Shown: in pieces, positions 56,990 through 64,000 of the stretch | How the letters are laid out: every line of letters starts with the position of its first letter | How positions within the stretch are numbered: position 1 is the first letter of the stretch | Assembly (NCBI RefSeq): GCF_016918735.1 | Contig: NZ_JAFFPR010000019.1 | Location: 1-64,000 of the forward strand | Length of the DNA stretch: 64,000 nt | Direction: 5' to 3' | From: Leptospira abararensis | GTDB lineage: Bacteria; Spirochaetota; Leptospiria; Leptospirales; Leptospiraceae | Program-made: the position numbers and the translations under genes | The notes under the pieces: generated by a model | What the model was told of the DNA's origin: nothing | The model's database searches: none | Seen by the model: only the letters and a program-made list of their open reading frames with translations

Positions 56990-57870
56990 TATAAAGCCTC
57001 TTTTCCCTGAGACCGAAAATGGTAAAAAGCGGCAAAAAAACAAAACATGAATACGAGCACACCATTTAGCGTATGTAAGCCGGTAATCAGTTTCGGAAGT
57101 TGGTACAATACATTCATCGCACCTAATAGAATTTGGGAAGAGATCAAATAAGCGGCAATTTTAAGGGATTTTTTAACGTTTTCGTTTTTTAAATAGAGGA
57201 TGCCGTAAGCAGAGAGTGAAAGAACAGAAAGAGCTACTAAATAACCAAACAACCTGTGTTCCATTTGGAAACGAATGGTTCCTTCCATTTTTGGAAACCA
57301 TTCTCCATAACAAGTAGGGAAGTCGGGACAAGCAAGTCCTGCATAATGAGAGCTTACCTTGCCCCCAAGGAAAAGTTGATATAAAACGACAGCGAGAGTA
57401 AAAACAAAAAAATATTTGCCCGGCCTATCCCATTGAAATACCGAAGTGTTATCTTCGGAGATAAGCAATCGAATGGTAAGACAGGAAGAAAGTAAGAGAA
57501 CTGCATTGAGTAAATGAAGGTTAACGGTTGTTGGGTGGAGGAGCTTTGTGACCGTCAGTCCCCCAAGGATTACTTGCGAAATTAGAAAAATTAGCGATAA
57601 GGTTGCAGCAATTCCCAGCCGTCCACGGGTCTCTTGGTTTCTCAATATCCATAGAAAACCAATCCCTACAAGGATTCCTAAAACTCCAGAATAGTATCTG
57701 TGGCCCACTTCCATAAAGATTTGGAATGTAAATTCCGGCACAAACTTCCCGTGACACAATGGCCAATCAGGACATGCGAGTCCAGAATCTGTTGCTCGTA
57801 CGAGTGGTCCGTAGAGAAGATTGATAAGGATCATAGCGGAAAGGATGGTGTAAAAACGTTTGAGTGTCAT
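56989..57870 (-). CDS. ctaA: Haem A synthase
   Basis: 293 residues from ATG 57868-57870 (GGAGGAAA upstream), the usual CtaA length; the longer frame lies in the leader. Eight spans. Conserved His residues that bind haem are seen in LCHGKF, GHRYYSG, NLHLLNA, EHRLFGY and TGLHTLNG. Cys pairs (CPDWPLC; CPDFPTC) are the paired extracytoplasmic Cys of CtaA. It oxidises haem O to haem A for the oxidase encoded divergently. Confidence 0.95.
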   Translation of the reverse strand: MTLKRFYTILSAMILINLLYGPLVRATDSGLACPDWPLCHGKFVPEFTFQIFMEVGHRYYSGVLGILVGIGFLWILRNQETRGRLGIAATLSLIFLISQVILGGLTVTKLLHPTTVNLHLLNAVLLLSSCLTIRLLISEDNTSVFQWDRPGKYFFVFTLAVVLYQLFLGGKVSSHYAGLACPDFPTCYGEWFPKMEGTIRFQMEHRLFGYLVALSVLSLSAYGILYLKNENVKKSLKIAAYLISSQILLGAMNVLYQLPKLITGLHTLNGVLVFMFCFFAAFYHFRSQGKEAL

Positions 57871-57947
57871 ACGTCTATCTGTTTCCTCCAGGTTTTGTGA
57901 TCTGAGTTTGGGGAAAATAAAATTAATCTTGCATCTTTTAAAAATTG

Positions 57948-57977
57948 TTGGATAAAAAGAGGAGTTTTTCGTATAGA
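57948..57977 (+). promoter_or_regulatory. Candidate promoter of the cytochrome oxidase operon
   Basis: TTGGAT (57948-57953) and TATAGA (57972-57977) are spaced by 18 bp, 18 nt before the small TM gene's ATG. The -35 is only a partial match. The position between the divergent ctaA and the oxidase operon is right for a promoter. Confidence 0.35.
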
Positions 57978-57994
57978 CTATAACAGGTAAAATT

Positions 57995-58147
57995 ATGCAA
58001 AACACAGACCTTTACAATAAGGGTGGCTACTGGACTTTCCTTGTCACACTCGTACTCAACATTCTTTTTTTCGCTTATATTTCCTTTGTTCATCCGGGCA
58101 CTCCGGATAACCCTGGAATGGAATCGAAAAGCGTTCAATCCAAATAG
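57995..58147 (+). CDS. 50-residue single-span membrane protein of the oxidase operon
   Basis: 50 residues from ATG 57995 (AGG upstream). One hydrophobic span (YWTFLVTLVLNILFFAYISF) is flanked by a short N-terminal tail and a C-terminal Pro/Ser-rich tail. It is the first gene of the oxidase operon, 18 bp before the SCO gene. Very small membrane subunits or assembly factors are common in cytochrome oxidases, and that is the likely role. The sequence family is unknown to me. Confidence 0.75.
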   Translation: MQNTDLYNKGGYWTFLVTLVLNILFFAYISFVHPGTPDNPGMESKSVQSK

Positions 58148-58165
58148 GGTAACCGCCAAACCTTC

Positions 58166-59002
58166 GTGAACATTAGATTTTCTTTTTTACTTGGTTTGTT
58201 GTTTTGGTCTGGGGTCTTATATGCGTATGACCCTCACTCCAATCTAACTCGGGAAAACAAACTCCCTAAAGAACTTGAAAATATCGGATTCTCCGATGTC
58301 ACGGGGAAGTCTCTCGATCTAGACATTCCTTTTCGTGATGAATTTGGAAAAACAGTTCGTTTCTCCGATTTTCTCTCGAAAGGAAAACCAATCCTCCTAT
58401 CTCCCGTTTATTTCAAATGCCCCACTCTTTGTAATTTCCATCTAAACGGTGTGTTCCAAGGTCTAAAGGCTCTTGATTGGTCTCTGGGCAAAGAATACCA
58501 ATACATTGCGGTATCCATTGACCCGAAAGAAAACGAGTCCATTTCGTTTCCCAAAAAAGGTGCTTATTTGAAAGAATATGGTAGAGAAGGAGCAGACCTT
58601 GGACTCCATCTCCTAACCGGCACACAGGAATCCATTGATGCACTCACAAAACAATTGGACTTTCGGTATGCTTGGGACGGTGAAGCAAAACAGTACATCC
58701 ACGCCAGTGGAGTTTATGTTCTGACTCCTGAGGGGAAGGTATCTAGAATCTTTCAAGGGATTCAATTGGAGCCAAGAGATTTAAAATTTGCCTTTCTAGA
58801 GGCATCTTCTGGTAAGATTGGGAGTTTTGTAGACAAGTTTGCTTTATTTTGCTTTCAATTTGATCCGAGAAAAAATAAATATACGATATACGCATACAGG
58901 ATGATGCAATTCGGGGGGGCGGTCACCTTACTCCTTCTCGGTGCGTTTTTATACATAAACTGGCGAAAAATAAAAAATAACAACCGTCAAGGAGTCACAT
59001 AG
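58166..59002 (+). CDS. SCO1/SenC family copper protein, oxidase assembly
   Basis: 278 residues from a GTG start. A signal peptide (~1-20), the SCO thioredoxin-like domain with the Cu motif CPTLCNFHLNG (CxxxC), the distal His in YIHASGVYVL, and a C-terminal membrane span (MMQFGGAVTLLLLGAFLYIN), which many SCO proteins lack. It should load copper into the CuA site of CoxB. The coxB ATG starts on the base after its stop. Confidence 0.93.
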   Translation: MNIRFSFLLGLLFWSGVLYAYDPHSNLTRENKLPKELENIGFSDVTGKSLDLDIPFRDEFGKTVRFSDFLSKGKPILLSPVYFKCPTLCNFHLNGVFQGLKALDWSLGKEYQYIAVSIDPKENESISFPKKGAYLKEYGREGADLGLHLLTGTQESIDALTKQLDFRYAWDGEAKQYIHASGVYVLTPEGKVSRIFQGIQLEPRDLKFAFLEASSGKIGSFVDKFALFCFQFDPRKNKYTIYAYRMMQFGGAVTLLLLGAFLYINWRKIKNNNRQGVT

Positions 59003-59965
59003 ATGTCTTGGAGCAGTCTCATTCCAGCGACCTCGTTCATGCCTATCCAGGCAACTGAAATCGCAAAAGAAGTCGATCTTCTCTATGCGTTTCTAATCAT
59101 AGCAAGCCTTGTTTCGTTTGTCATCTTGATTGGTGGAATGACATGGTTCCTCATCAAGTTCAAACGTACAAGTTTAGACCAGAAATCCGCATACATTACT
59201 CACAATAATTTTGCAGAATTTCTCTGGTCGTTCATCCCTCTTGTCATCATGATGGGGATTTTCTACTGGGGTATGGTCATTTTCGAAAAACTTCGAACTC
59301 CACCAGAAGACATTGCTGCTGAAATTCACGTAACTGCAGAACAGTGGGCGTGGACTTATCGTTATGCAAACGGAAAAGAATTTTATAGCTCTGCTAACGA
59401 TCCGATGATTGTTCCTGCAGGAAAGGCTACAAAACTTATCCTTACTTCTAAAGATGTCATTCATAGTTTCTATGTTCCTGCTTTCCGAACTAAACAAGAT
59501 GCGGTTCCGGGAAAACTCACACAACTTTGGTTCGAACCAAAACAACCGGGTGAATACATTGTTTTCTGTACTGAATACTGCGGAACCAAACACTCTGGTA
59601 TGATGATTAAAATCAAAGCAGTTCCTTCGGAGGAATATGCAGCTTGGTATCATGCTGAGAAAAAAGGTGCCGATAGCCCTGCCGATCTTGGAAAGACTCT
59701 ATTTGCTCAAAAAGCTTGTGCTTCTTGTCACTCGGTCGACGGATCCAGAATTGTCGGACCTACTATGAAAGGACTTTTTGGTTCTGGTAGAAAGTTTGCT
59801 GACGGAAGCCAAACCAAAGCAGATGAAAACTACTTACGTGAGTCCATTCTTGTTTCTTCCGCAAAGATCGTAGAAGGATATCCGCCAGCAATGCCGGTAT
59901 TCCAAGGCCAATTGTCTGATGAAGACGTTGCTAACCTAATTGAATATATCAAATCCATTAAATAA
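59003..59965 (+). CDS. coxB: Cytochrome c oxidase subunit II with fused cytochrome c (caa3-type)
   Basis: 320 residues. Two N-terminal spans (LYAFLIIASLVSFVILIGGM; FLWSFIPLVIMMGIFYWGMV), a CuA cupredoxin domain with His in DVIHSFYVP and CTEYCGTKHSGM (two Cys, His, Met), and a C-terminal cytochrome c with haem site CASCH and axial Met in PAMPVF. The fusion defines a caa3-type oxidase that can take electrons straight from soluble or membrane cytochrome c. It is followed by coxA after 9 bp. Confidence 0.97.
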   Translation: MSWSSLIPATSFMPIQATEIAKEVDLLYAFLIIASLVSFVILIGGMTWFLIKFKRTSLDQKSAYITHNNFAEFLWSFIPLVIMMGIFYWGMVIFEKLRTPPEDIAAEIHVTAEQWAWTYRYANGKEFYSSANDPMIVPAGKATKLILTSKDVIHSFYVPAFRTKQDAVPGKLTQLWFEPKQPGEYIVFCTEYCGTKHSGMMIKIKAVPSEEYAAWYHAEKKGADSPADLGKTLFAQKACASCHSVDGSRIVGPTMKGLFGSGRKFADGSQTKADENYLRESILVSSAKIVEGYPPAMPVFQGQLSDEDVANLIEYIKSIK

Positions 59966-59974
59966 GGAAGAGAG

Positions 59975-61591
59975 ATGAGTTCAGCACATACAAAAACCGA
60001 ACATGGTCATTCCACTGACCATAATTACCTGAACCACGGATCTGGAATCTGGTCTTGGATGACCACTCTGGACCACAAACGCATTGGTCTTATGTACTTT
60101 GCAACAGTTTCCACCCTGTTCTTAATCGGTGGTTTCTTTGCCTTAGGAATTCGATTGCACTTAGCTAAATTTGGTGCGACACCACTTTTAGAGCCGGACA
60201 CTTACAATAAGTTTATGACCTTCCATGGTGCCATTATGGTATTTATGGTGATCATTCCTGGAATTCCGGCCTTTCTTGGAAACTTTGTCCTTCCCATTCA
60301 ATTGGGTGCAAAAGACGTTGCTTTCCCAAGACTAAACCTTGCTTCTTACTACATTTTCATTGCAGGAGCTGCCATTGCCGCTTCTTCGATGATCTTTAAC
60401 CAAGTAGATACAGGTTGGACTTTCTATACTCCATACTCTACAGCAAAGACTTCTAATGGTGTGATTTTGCTTGTTCTGGGTGCCTTTACTATGGGTTTTT
60501 CTTCCATCCTTACGGGATTAAACTTTATTGTAACCACGCATAAACTAAGAGCACCGGGAATGACTATGGATCGAATCCCTCTTATGATTTGGGCTCTTTA
60601 TTCCACTTCCATCATTCAGATTTTGGCTACGCCGATTCTTGCCATCACACTCCTTCTCATTGGTGCTGAGAAAACCTTAGGTGTGGGAATTTTTGATCCA
60701 GACTTAGGAGGAGATCCAGTTCTTTTCCAACACTTCTTCTGGTTCTACTCTCACCCGGCAGTTTACATCATGATCTTACCTGCGATGGGTGTGATTTCCG
60801 AACTCATCACTGCGTTCTCCAAAAAGACAATTTTCGGTTATCGTGCGATTGCCTATTCTTCGGTTGCGATTGCAGCAGTATCCTTTCTTGTTTGGGGACA
60901 CCATATGTTTGTTTCCGGTCAGTCTACTCTTGCTGGTGTGATTTTCTCCATCATCACAATGTTTGTTGGGGTACCCACTGCCATCAAACTCTTCAACTGG
61001 ATCTCTACCATGTATCGCGGAACGGTTACCTTCGAAGCGCCTATGCTCTTCGCTCTTGGTTTTATGTTCCTATTTACTATCGGTGGATTGACAGGGGTTT
61101 TCCTTGCATCGACTGGTATGGACGTTCACTTCCATGATACTTACTTCGTAGTAGCTCACTTCCATTACGTAATGGTGGGGGGAACTCTTATGGCTCTTAT
61201 GGGCGGTATCTACTACTGGTTCCCGAAAATGTTTGGAAGGATGACTTCTGACCTTGGGGGAAGGATCTCTTGGGTTCTTATCTTCACTGGATTCAACGTA
61301 ACCTTTTTCCCACAATTCGTACTCGGTGCTATGGGAATGCCTAGACGTTACTTTGACTACCTTCCCGAATACACTAATCTCAACCAAATCTCTACAGTGG
61401 GTTCTTGGCTCATTGGACTTGGATTTTTGGTAGGTCTTATCACTATCATCCATGGAATTTTCAAAGGGGAAAAAGCTTCTGACAACCCTTGGGGTGCAAA
61501 AACACTCGAATGGCAAACGTCTTCTCCTCCTCCACACGAAAACTTTATCAATACTCCAACAGTAACTGCAGGGCCATATGACTTCCGTTAG
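59975..61591 (+). CDS. coxA: Cytochrome c oxidase subunit I
   Basis: 538 residues with twelve spans. Haem a ligand region FMTFHGAIMVFMV, the CuB-Tyr segment QHFFWFYSHPAVYIMILPAMG, the HH pair WGHHMFVSG, and the haem a3/haem a His pair VAHFHYVM. The K-channel Tyr and His of the A-type oxidases are in SHPAVYIM. It reduces oxygen to water and pumps protons. The gene overlaps coxC by 14 bp. Confidence 0.97.
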   Translation: MSSAHTKTEHGHSTDHNYLNHGSGIWSWMTTLDHKRIGLMYFATVSTLFLIGGFFALGIRLHLAKFGATPLLEPDTYNKFMTFHGAIMVFMVIIPGIPAFLGNFVLPIQLGAKDVAFPRLNLASYYIFIAGAAIAASSMIFNQVDTGWTFYTPYSTAKTSNGVILLVLGAFTMGFSSILTGLNFIVTTHKLRAPGMTMDRIPLMIWALYSTSIIQILATPILAITLLLIGAEKTLGVGIFDPDLGGDPVLFQHFFWFYSHPAVYIMILPAMGVISELITAFSKKTIFGYRAIAYSSVAIAAVSFLVWGHHMFVSGQSTLAGVIFSIITMFVGVPTAIKLFNWISTMYRGTVTFEAPMLFALGFMFLFTIGGLTGVFLASTGMDVHFHDTYFVVAHFHYVMVGGTLMALMGGIYYWFPKMFGRMTSDLGGRISWVLIFTGFNVTFFPQFVLGAMGMPRRYFDYLPEYTNLNQISTVGSWLIGLGFLVGLITIIHGIFKGEKASDNPWGAKTLEWQTSSPPPHENFINTPTVTAGPYDFR

Positions 61592-62351
61592 TTCTTCAAG
61601 TGAATTTCAACACCAACACCATTTTAAGAGTGCAGAACATCAATATGCCTCTTCCAAACAAGGGATCTGGTTATTCCTTTGCACTGAGATCCTGATGTTC
61701 GGTGGCCTATTCGTAGGTTACCTCATCTATCATTCTCTTTACCCAACTGTTTTTAAGAATGGTTCGGAAACTCTTGATTGGAAGATGGGTGCGGTAAACA
61801 CCGTTGTTCTTCTCATCAGTTCATTCACAATGGCTGCGGCAATTAACTATGTGCAACGTGGTTTGCATAAGATTGCGGCCATTATGCTTGCTCTTACCAT
61901 TGCTTGTGCTGGTGCCTTCATGGTTATCAAATACTTTGAATACAGCCACAAGTTTCATGTAGGAACAGTTCCTGGAAAGTTTTCTCTAGTGGATCCAGCT
62001 TGCGCTGCTGGTGGTAAACGAGTAGAGTGTGAATCTAAGATTTCCGCTCTTTTGAAAAACCCAGCGGAACTTGAGAAAAACCATGTAAATGCCGAAGAAG
62101 TATCTCGCCTAAAAGCGGTGATCTCTCAACCAAGATGGGAAATGTTCTATGGTTTTTACTTTGTCATGACTGGTCTTCACGGGGTTCACGTGGTAGCGGG
62201 TGCTTTCCTTATCTTCTGGGTTTTTATTAAAACTCTAAGAAGAAAAGTAGGACCTGAATACTATACTCCAGTAGAAGGTGTGGGTCTTTTTTGGCACGTA
62301 GTGGACTTGGTATGGATTTACCTCTTCCCACTTCTTTATTTGGTAGGATAA
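61578..62351 (+). CDS. coxC: Cytochrome c oxidase subunit III
   Basis: 257 residues. Family motifs include SKQGIWLFLCTEILMFGGLF and, in the second half, GFYFVMTGLHGVHVVAG and VGLFWHVVDLVWIYLFPLLY. An insert of about 60 hydrophilic residues (VPGKFSLVDPACAAGGKRVE and on, with two Cys) lies between spans IV and V. Such a loop is not in the core family and could contact CoxB or the cytochrome c. The ATG lies inside the end of coxA. Confidence 0.95.
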   Translation: MTSVSSSSEFQHQHHFKSAEHQYASSKQGIWLFLCTEILMFGGLFVGYLIYHSLYPTVFKNGSETLDWKMGAVNTVVLLISSFTMAAAINYVQRGLHKIAAIMLALTIACAGAFMVIKYFEYSHKFHVGTVPGKFSLVDPACAAGGKRVECESKISALLKNPAELEKNHVNAEEVSRLKAVISQPRWEMFYGFYFVMTGLHGVHVVAGAFLIFWVFIKTLRRKVGPEYYTPVEGVGLFWHVVDLVWIYLFPLLYLVG

Positions 62352-62364
62352 AAGGTATTATAGA

Positions 62365-62961
62365 ATGGAATACGTAATCAATTACGGACTTTACTTCATT
62401 GCTCTTGTTGCAGTTTTCACTCCGATTCTTGGATTTGGAATCTTTGCTCCAGGGATTGCAACGGCTACCATTTTAGGATTTATCGTAAACTGGTTCGGTC
62501 AGTTCTTTCAAACTGATCGGTTTGCAAAATTTACAGAAGAAAACAAAGACAGCAAATTGTTAAAATTTGTTTTAGGTGATGAAGATCACAAAGAAGACCA
62601 TGCTTCTGCTTCTATGTGGGTAGAAGATGGGGAAGAGGAAGAAGAACATGACCACCATGTGATTTCCATTAAAACATACGTATATGTTCTATTGGCTCTT
62701 TTCTTTGGGACATTTGTAACCGTTTGGGTGGCACAATACGACTTAGGAAAGTGGAACATGATCGTTGCTATGGCGGTTGCTACTTGTAAGGCTTTCTTCG
62801 TTTTGGCTTACTTCATGCATTTAAAGTATGATAATATGCTGAACCGTGTTATTTTCTTATCAGCATTTGCCTTCCTTGCACTCCTTTTTGCTTTCTCTTT
62901 CGGAGATATCATTTCTCGAATTGCTCCGACGACTGAGTTCCCAGCAAAACCTTTCTTCTAG
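62365..62961 (+). CDS. Cytochrome oxidase subunit IV (CoxD-like)
   Basis: 198 residues. N-terminal spans, then a His/Glu-rich cytoplasmic-type stretch (EDGEEEEEHDHHVISIKTYV), then three spans of the prokaryotic subunit IV form (VLLALFFGTFVTVWVAQYDL; ATCKAFFVLAYFMHLKYDNM). The family usually has ~100 residues, so this one carries an extra N-terminal ~95-residue part with one or two spans. It is the last gene before the terminator at 62989. Confidence 0.9.
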   Translation: MEYVINYGLYFIALVAVFTPILGFGIFAPGIATATILGFIVNWFGQFFQTDRFAKFTEENKDSKLLKFVLGDEDHKEDHASASMWVEDGEEEEEHDHHVISIKTYVYVLLALFFGTFVTVWVAQYDLGKWNMIVAMAVATCKAFFVLAYFMHLKYDNMLNRVIFLSAFAFLALLFAFSFGDIISRIAPTTEFPAKPFF

Positions 62962-62988
62962 AAAAAAATTGCCAAAACGATTTTAAAC

Positions 62989-63013
62989 AAGCCCGCTCCT
63001 GTGCGGGCTTTTT
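62989..63013 (+). terminator. Rho-independent terminator of the oxidase operon
   Basis: AAGCCCGC (62989-62996), loop TCCTGT, GCGGGCTT (63003-63010) and a T-run to 63013. The 8-bp GC-rich stem with the T-run is a textbook terminator, 28 bp after the subunit IV stop. Confidence 0.93.
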
Positions 63014-63029
63014 CGTCTAATGAAGAATC

Positions 63030-64000
63030 GTGTATCAGTATTTCAAAACGATTCTCTCAAAATTTCTAGATCTGGTTCCTGAGAGGGAAGTTTATAACCA
63101 AGATTATATTATCGAATTAGACAGACACACTCGGATCATTCAAATCCCCGGAAGTATCATTGGCGTCTTTGGTATGTTAGGTTTCGCCTTTGATACGGAT
63201 GCCAAACTCCACCCCGAATTTCCCGAACTATTCTACTTTCGAATTGGATTTAGCCTTCTTTGTCTTTTTTATATAGCCTTTATCCTCTATAACCACTCAA
63301 AAAAAATACATTCTTCTTGGGAAGGTTTGACTTGGGCCTATTTGGTCTATGGGTATTTGTTATTTACGGCAGCATATTATACGGGGCGGATCGCAGACGA
63401 TGCCCCTTATGTTTCTGGATTTCAGATGTTGGTAATGATCCTTCCATTTTTACCACTTCCAAGAAAAACCATGTTTATCTACTATCCCATTTCTATCTTT
63501 ATCTTTGTTCTTTCTGTCCTTGTTTATAAACCAAATCTAACTACTGCAGCTTCTGCTTATTCCATGCAAAACTTGGTCATTAGTTACATTCTCGGAATTT
63601 TTAGTGGGTTTATTATTGAAGGATACAGGTTCCATTCCTTTTTAAATCACAAACGCATCATCAAAAAGAATGAAGAGATTACCAAAACTGTGGATGAAAT
63701 CCAGGCTCTAAAATCTCAACAAGATGGTGATTATTTTTTAACATCGCTCCTCCTCGAACCTTTGCTTGGCCATGAAGTGGATGGGAGCGCAGTTACGATT
63801 GAAACTGTAGTCAATCAATACAAAAAATTCTACTTCCGAAACAAAGAATATCAGTTAGGCGGAGATTATGTATCTGTATTTAATTTAATTTTACAAGGAA
63901 AACGTTATAAGGCATTTATTAATGGGGATGCGATGGGGAAATCCATCCAAGGAGCAGGGGGAGCCATTGTACTTGGTGCAGTCTATAATTCGATCATCAT
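63030..64000 (+). CDS. Membrane SpoIIE-type PP2C phosphatase, partial (3' end outside window)
   Basis: The frame is open from a candidate GTG at 63030 to the window end (at least 323 residues). About five to six N-terminal spans (~35-200; for example MFIYYPISIFIFVLSVLVYK), a coiled-coil linker (KKNEEITKTVDEIQALKSQQ) and the start of a SpoIIE PP2C domain: QLGGDYVSVF and NGDAMGKSIQGAGGA supply the metal-binding Gly-Asp motifs. GTG 63030 follows GAAGAA and comes 17 bp after the terminator. It should dephosphorylate a STAS protein. Confidence 0.85.
   Translation, partial: MYQYFKTILSKFLDLVPEREVYNQDYIIELDRHTRIIQIPGSIIGVFGMLGFAFDTDAKLHPEFPELFYFRIGFSLLCLFYIAFILYNHSKKIHSSWEGLTWAYLVYGYLLFTAAYYTGRIADDAPYVSGFQMLVMILPFLPLPRKTMFIYYPISIFIFVLSVLVYKPNLTTAASAYSMQNLVISYILGIFSGFIIEGYRFHSFLNHKRIIKKNEEITKTVDEIQALKSQQDGDYFLTSLLLEPLLGHEVDGSAVTIETVVNQYKKFYFRNKEYQLGGDYVSVFNLILQGKRYKAFINGDAMGKSIQGAGGAIVLGAVYNSII

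Noticed and set aside
1..64000. tRNA, rRNA, CRISPR, prophage or IS elements
   Set aside because: No cloverleaf-like or ribosomal sequence, no regular direct repeats with spacers, and no transposase or phage genes are seen.

Overview
The window is chromosomal DNA of a Leptospira species, most likely from the saprophytic (L. biflexa-like) side of the genus. The basis is the roughly 38-40 % GC look, the many lipoproteins with spirochaete-type lipoboxes, a giant spirochaetal coiled-coil protein, a short bacterial histone, SpoIIE/STAS signalling proteins and a caa3-type oxidase. The species call is inference. I see no rRNA, tRNA, CRISPR array, insertion sequence or prophage; apart from the left edge and a broken Fic gene the region looks like stable core genome.

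Layout. 1-1048: a lactonase-like beta-propeller lipoprotein gene broken by a 77-bp perfect inverted repeat around a 355-bp segment lying in the wrong orientation. 1320-8608: short-chain dehydrogenase and a small secreted protein; a Na+/K+-ATPase-like P-type ATPase with an N-terminal PTS EIIA-like domain; a receiver-ATPase protein and a PAS/PAS/HisKA_2 kinase. 8612-14100: lipoprotein, STAS protein, zinc-ribbon protein, a multispan membrane protein and an SGNH hydrolase-like protein. 14116-17434: a copper island (CueR-type MerR regulator, divergent 19-bp-spacer promoter, His-rich exported protein, CopZ, CopA). 17462-20801: AraC regulator with ankyrin protein, PurT, and a secreted protein. 20992-24169: ABC-F protein and an ABC-2 exporter pair. 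24220-26935: SCO, MORN-type lipoprotein, YHYH protein, FKBP. 27020-35959: PilZ-like protein, patatin, two tandem 750-residue beta-propeller lipoproteins, OmpA-like protein, thioesterase. 35961-38142: QueG and a Fic gene that has lost its catalytic core.

38187-40988: thiE, thiM, a receiver protein, an unlisted 43-residue Cys-rich exported protein, and methionine aminopeptidase. 40992-44439: a bacterial histone gene directly downstream of a 1076-residue coiled-coil gene. 44523-50579: ferritin-like protein, GHKL-like protein, acyltransferase, ICMT-like methyltransferase, epimerase, cytochrome c. 50622-54410: a STAS antagonist, a citrate-synthase homologue lacking all three canonical catalytic residues, and a 7TM-SpoIIE phosphatase. 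54498-56089: two TPM proteins. 56135-62961: haem A biosynthesis (ctaB, ctaA) divergent from a cytochrome oxidase operon (small TM protein, SCO, coxB with fused cytochrome c, coxA, coxC, coxD) ending in a strong terminator. 63030-end: a partial SpoIIE phosphatase.

Working together: copper export, two SCO copper chaperones and the haem/oxidase genes form a copper and respiration theme. Two STAS proteins, two SpoIIE phosphatases and several kinase-like ATPases point to partner-switching and two-component signalling. The histone and coiled-coil genes point to nucleoid and cell-architecture functions. Points most worth a second look are the EIIA-P-type ATPase fusion, the histone operon, the catalytically substituted citrate-synthase homologue, and the inverted repeat inside the propeller gene.
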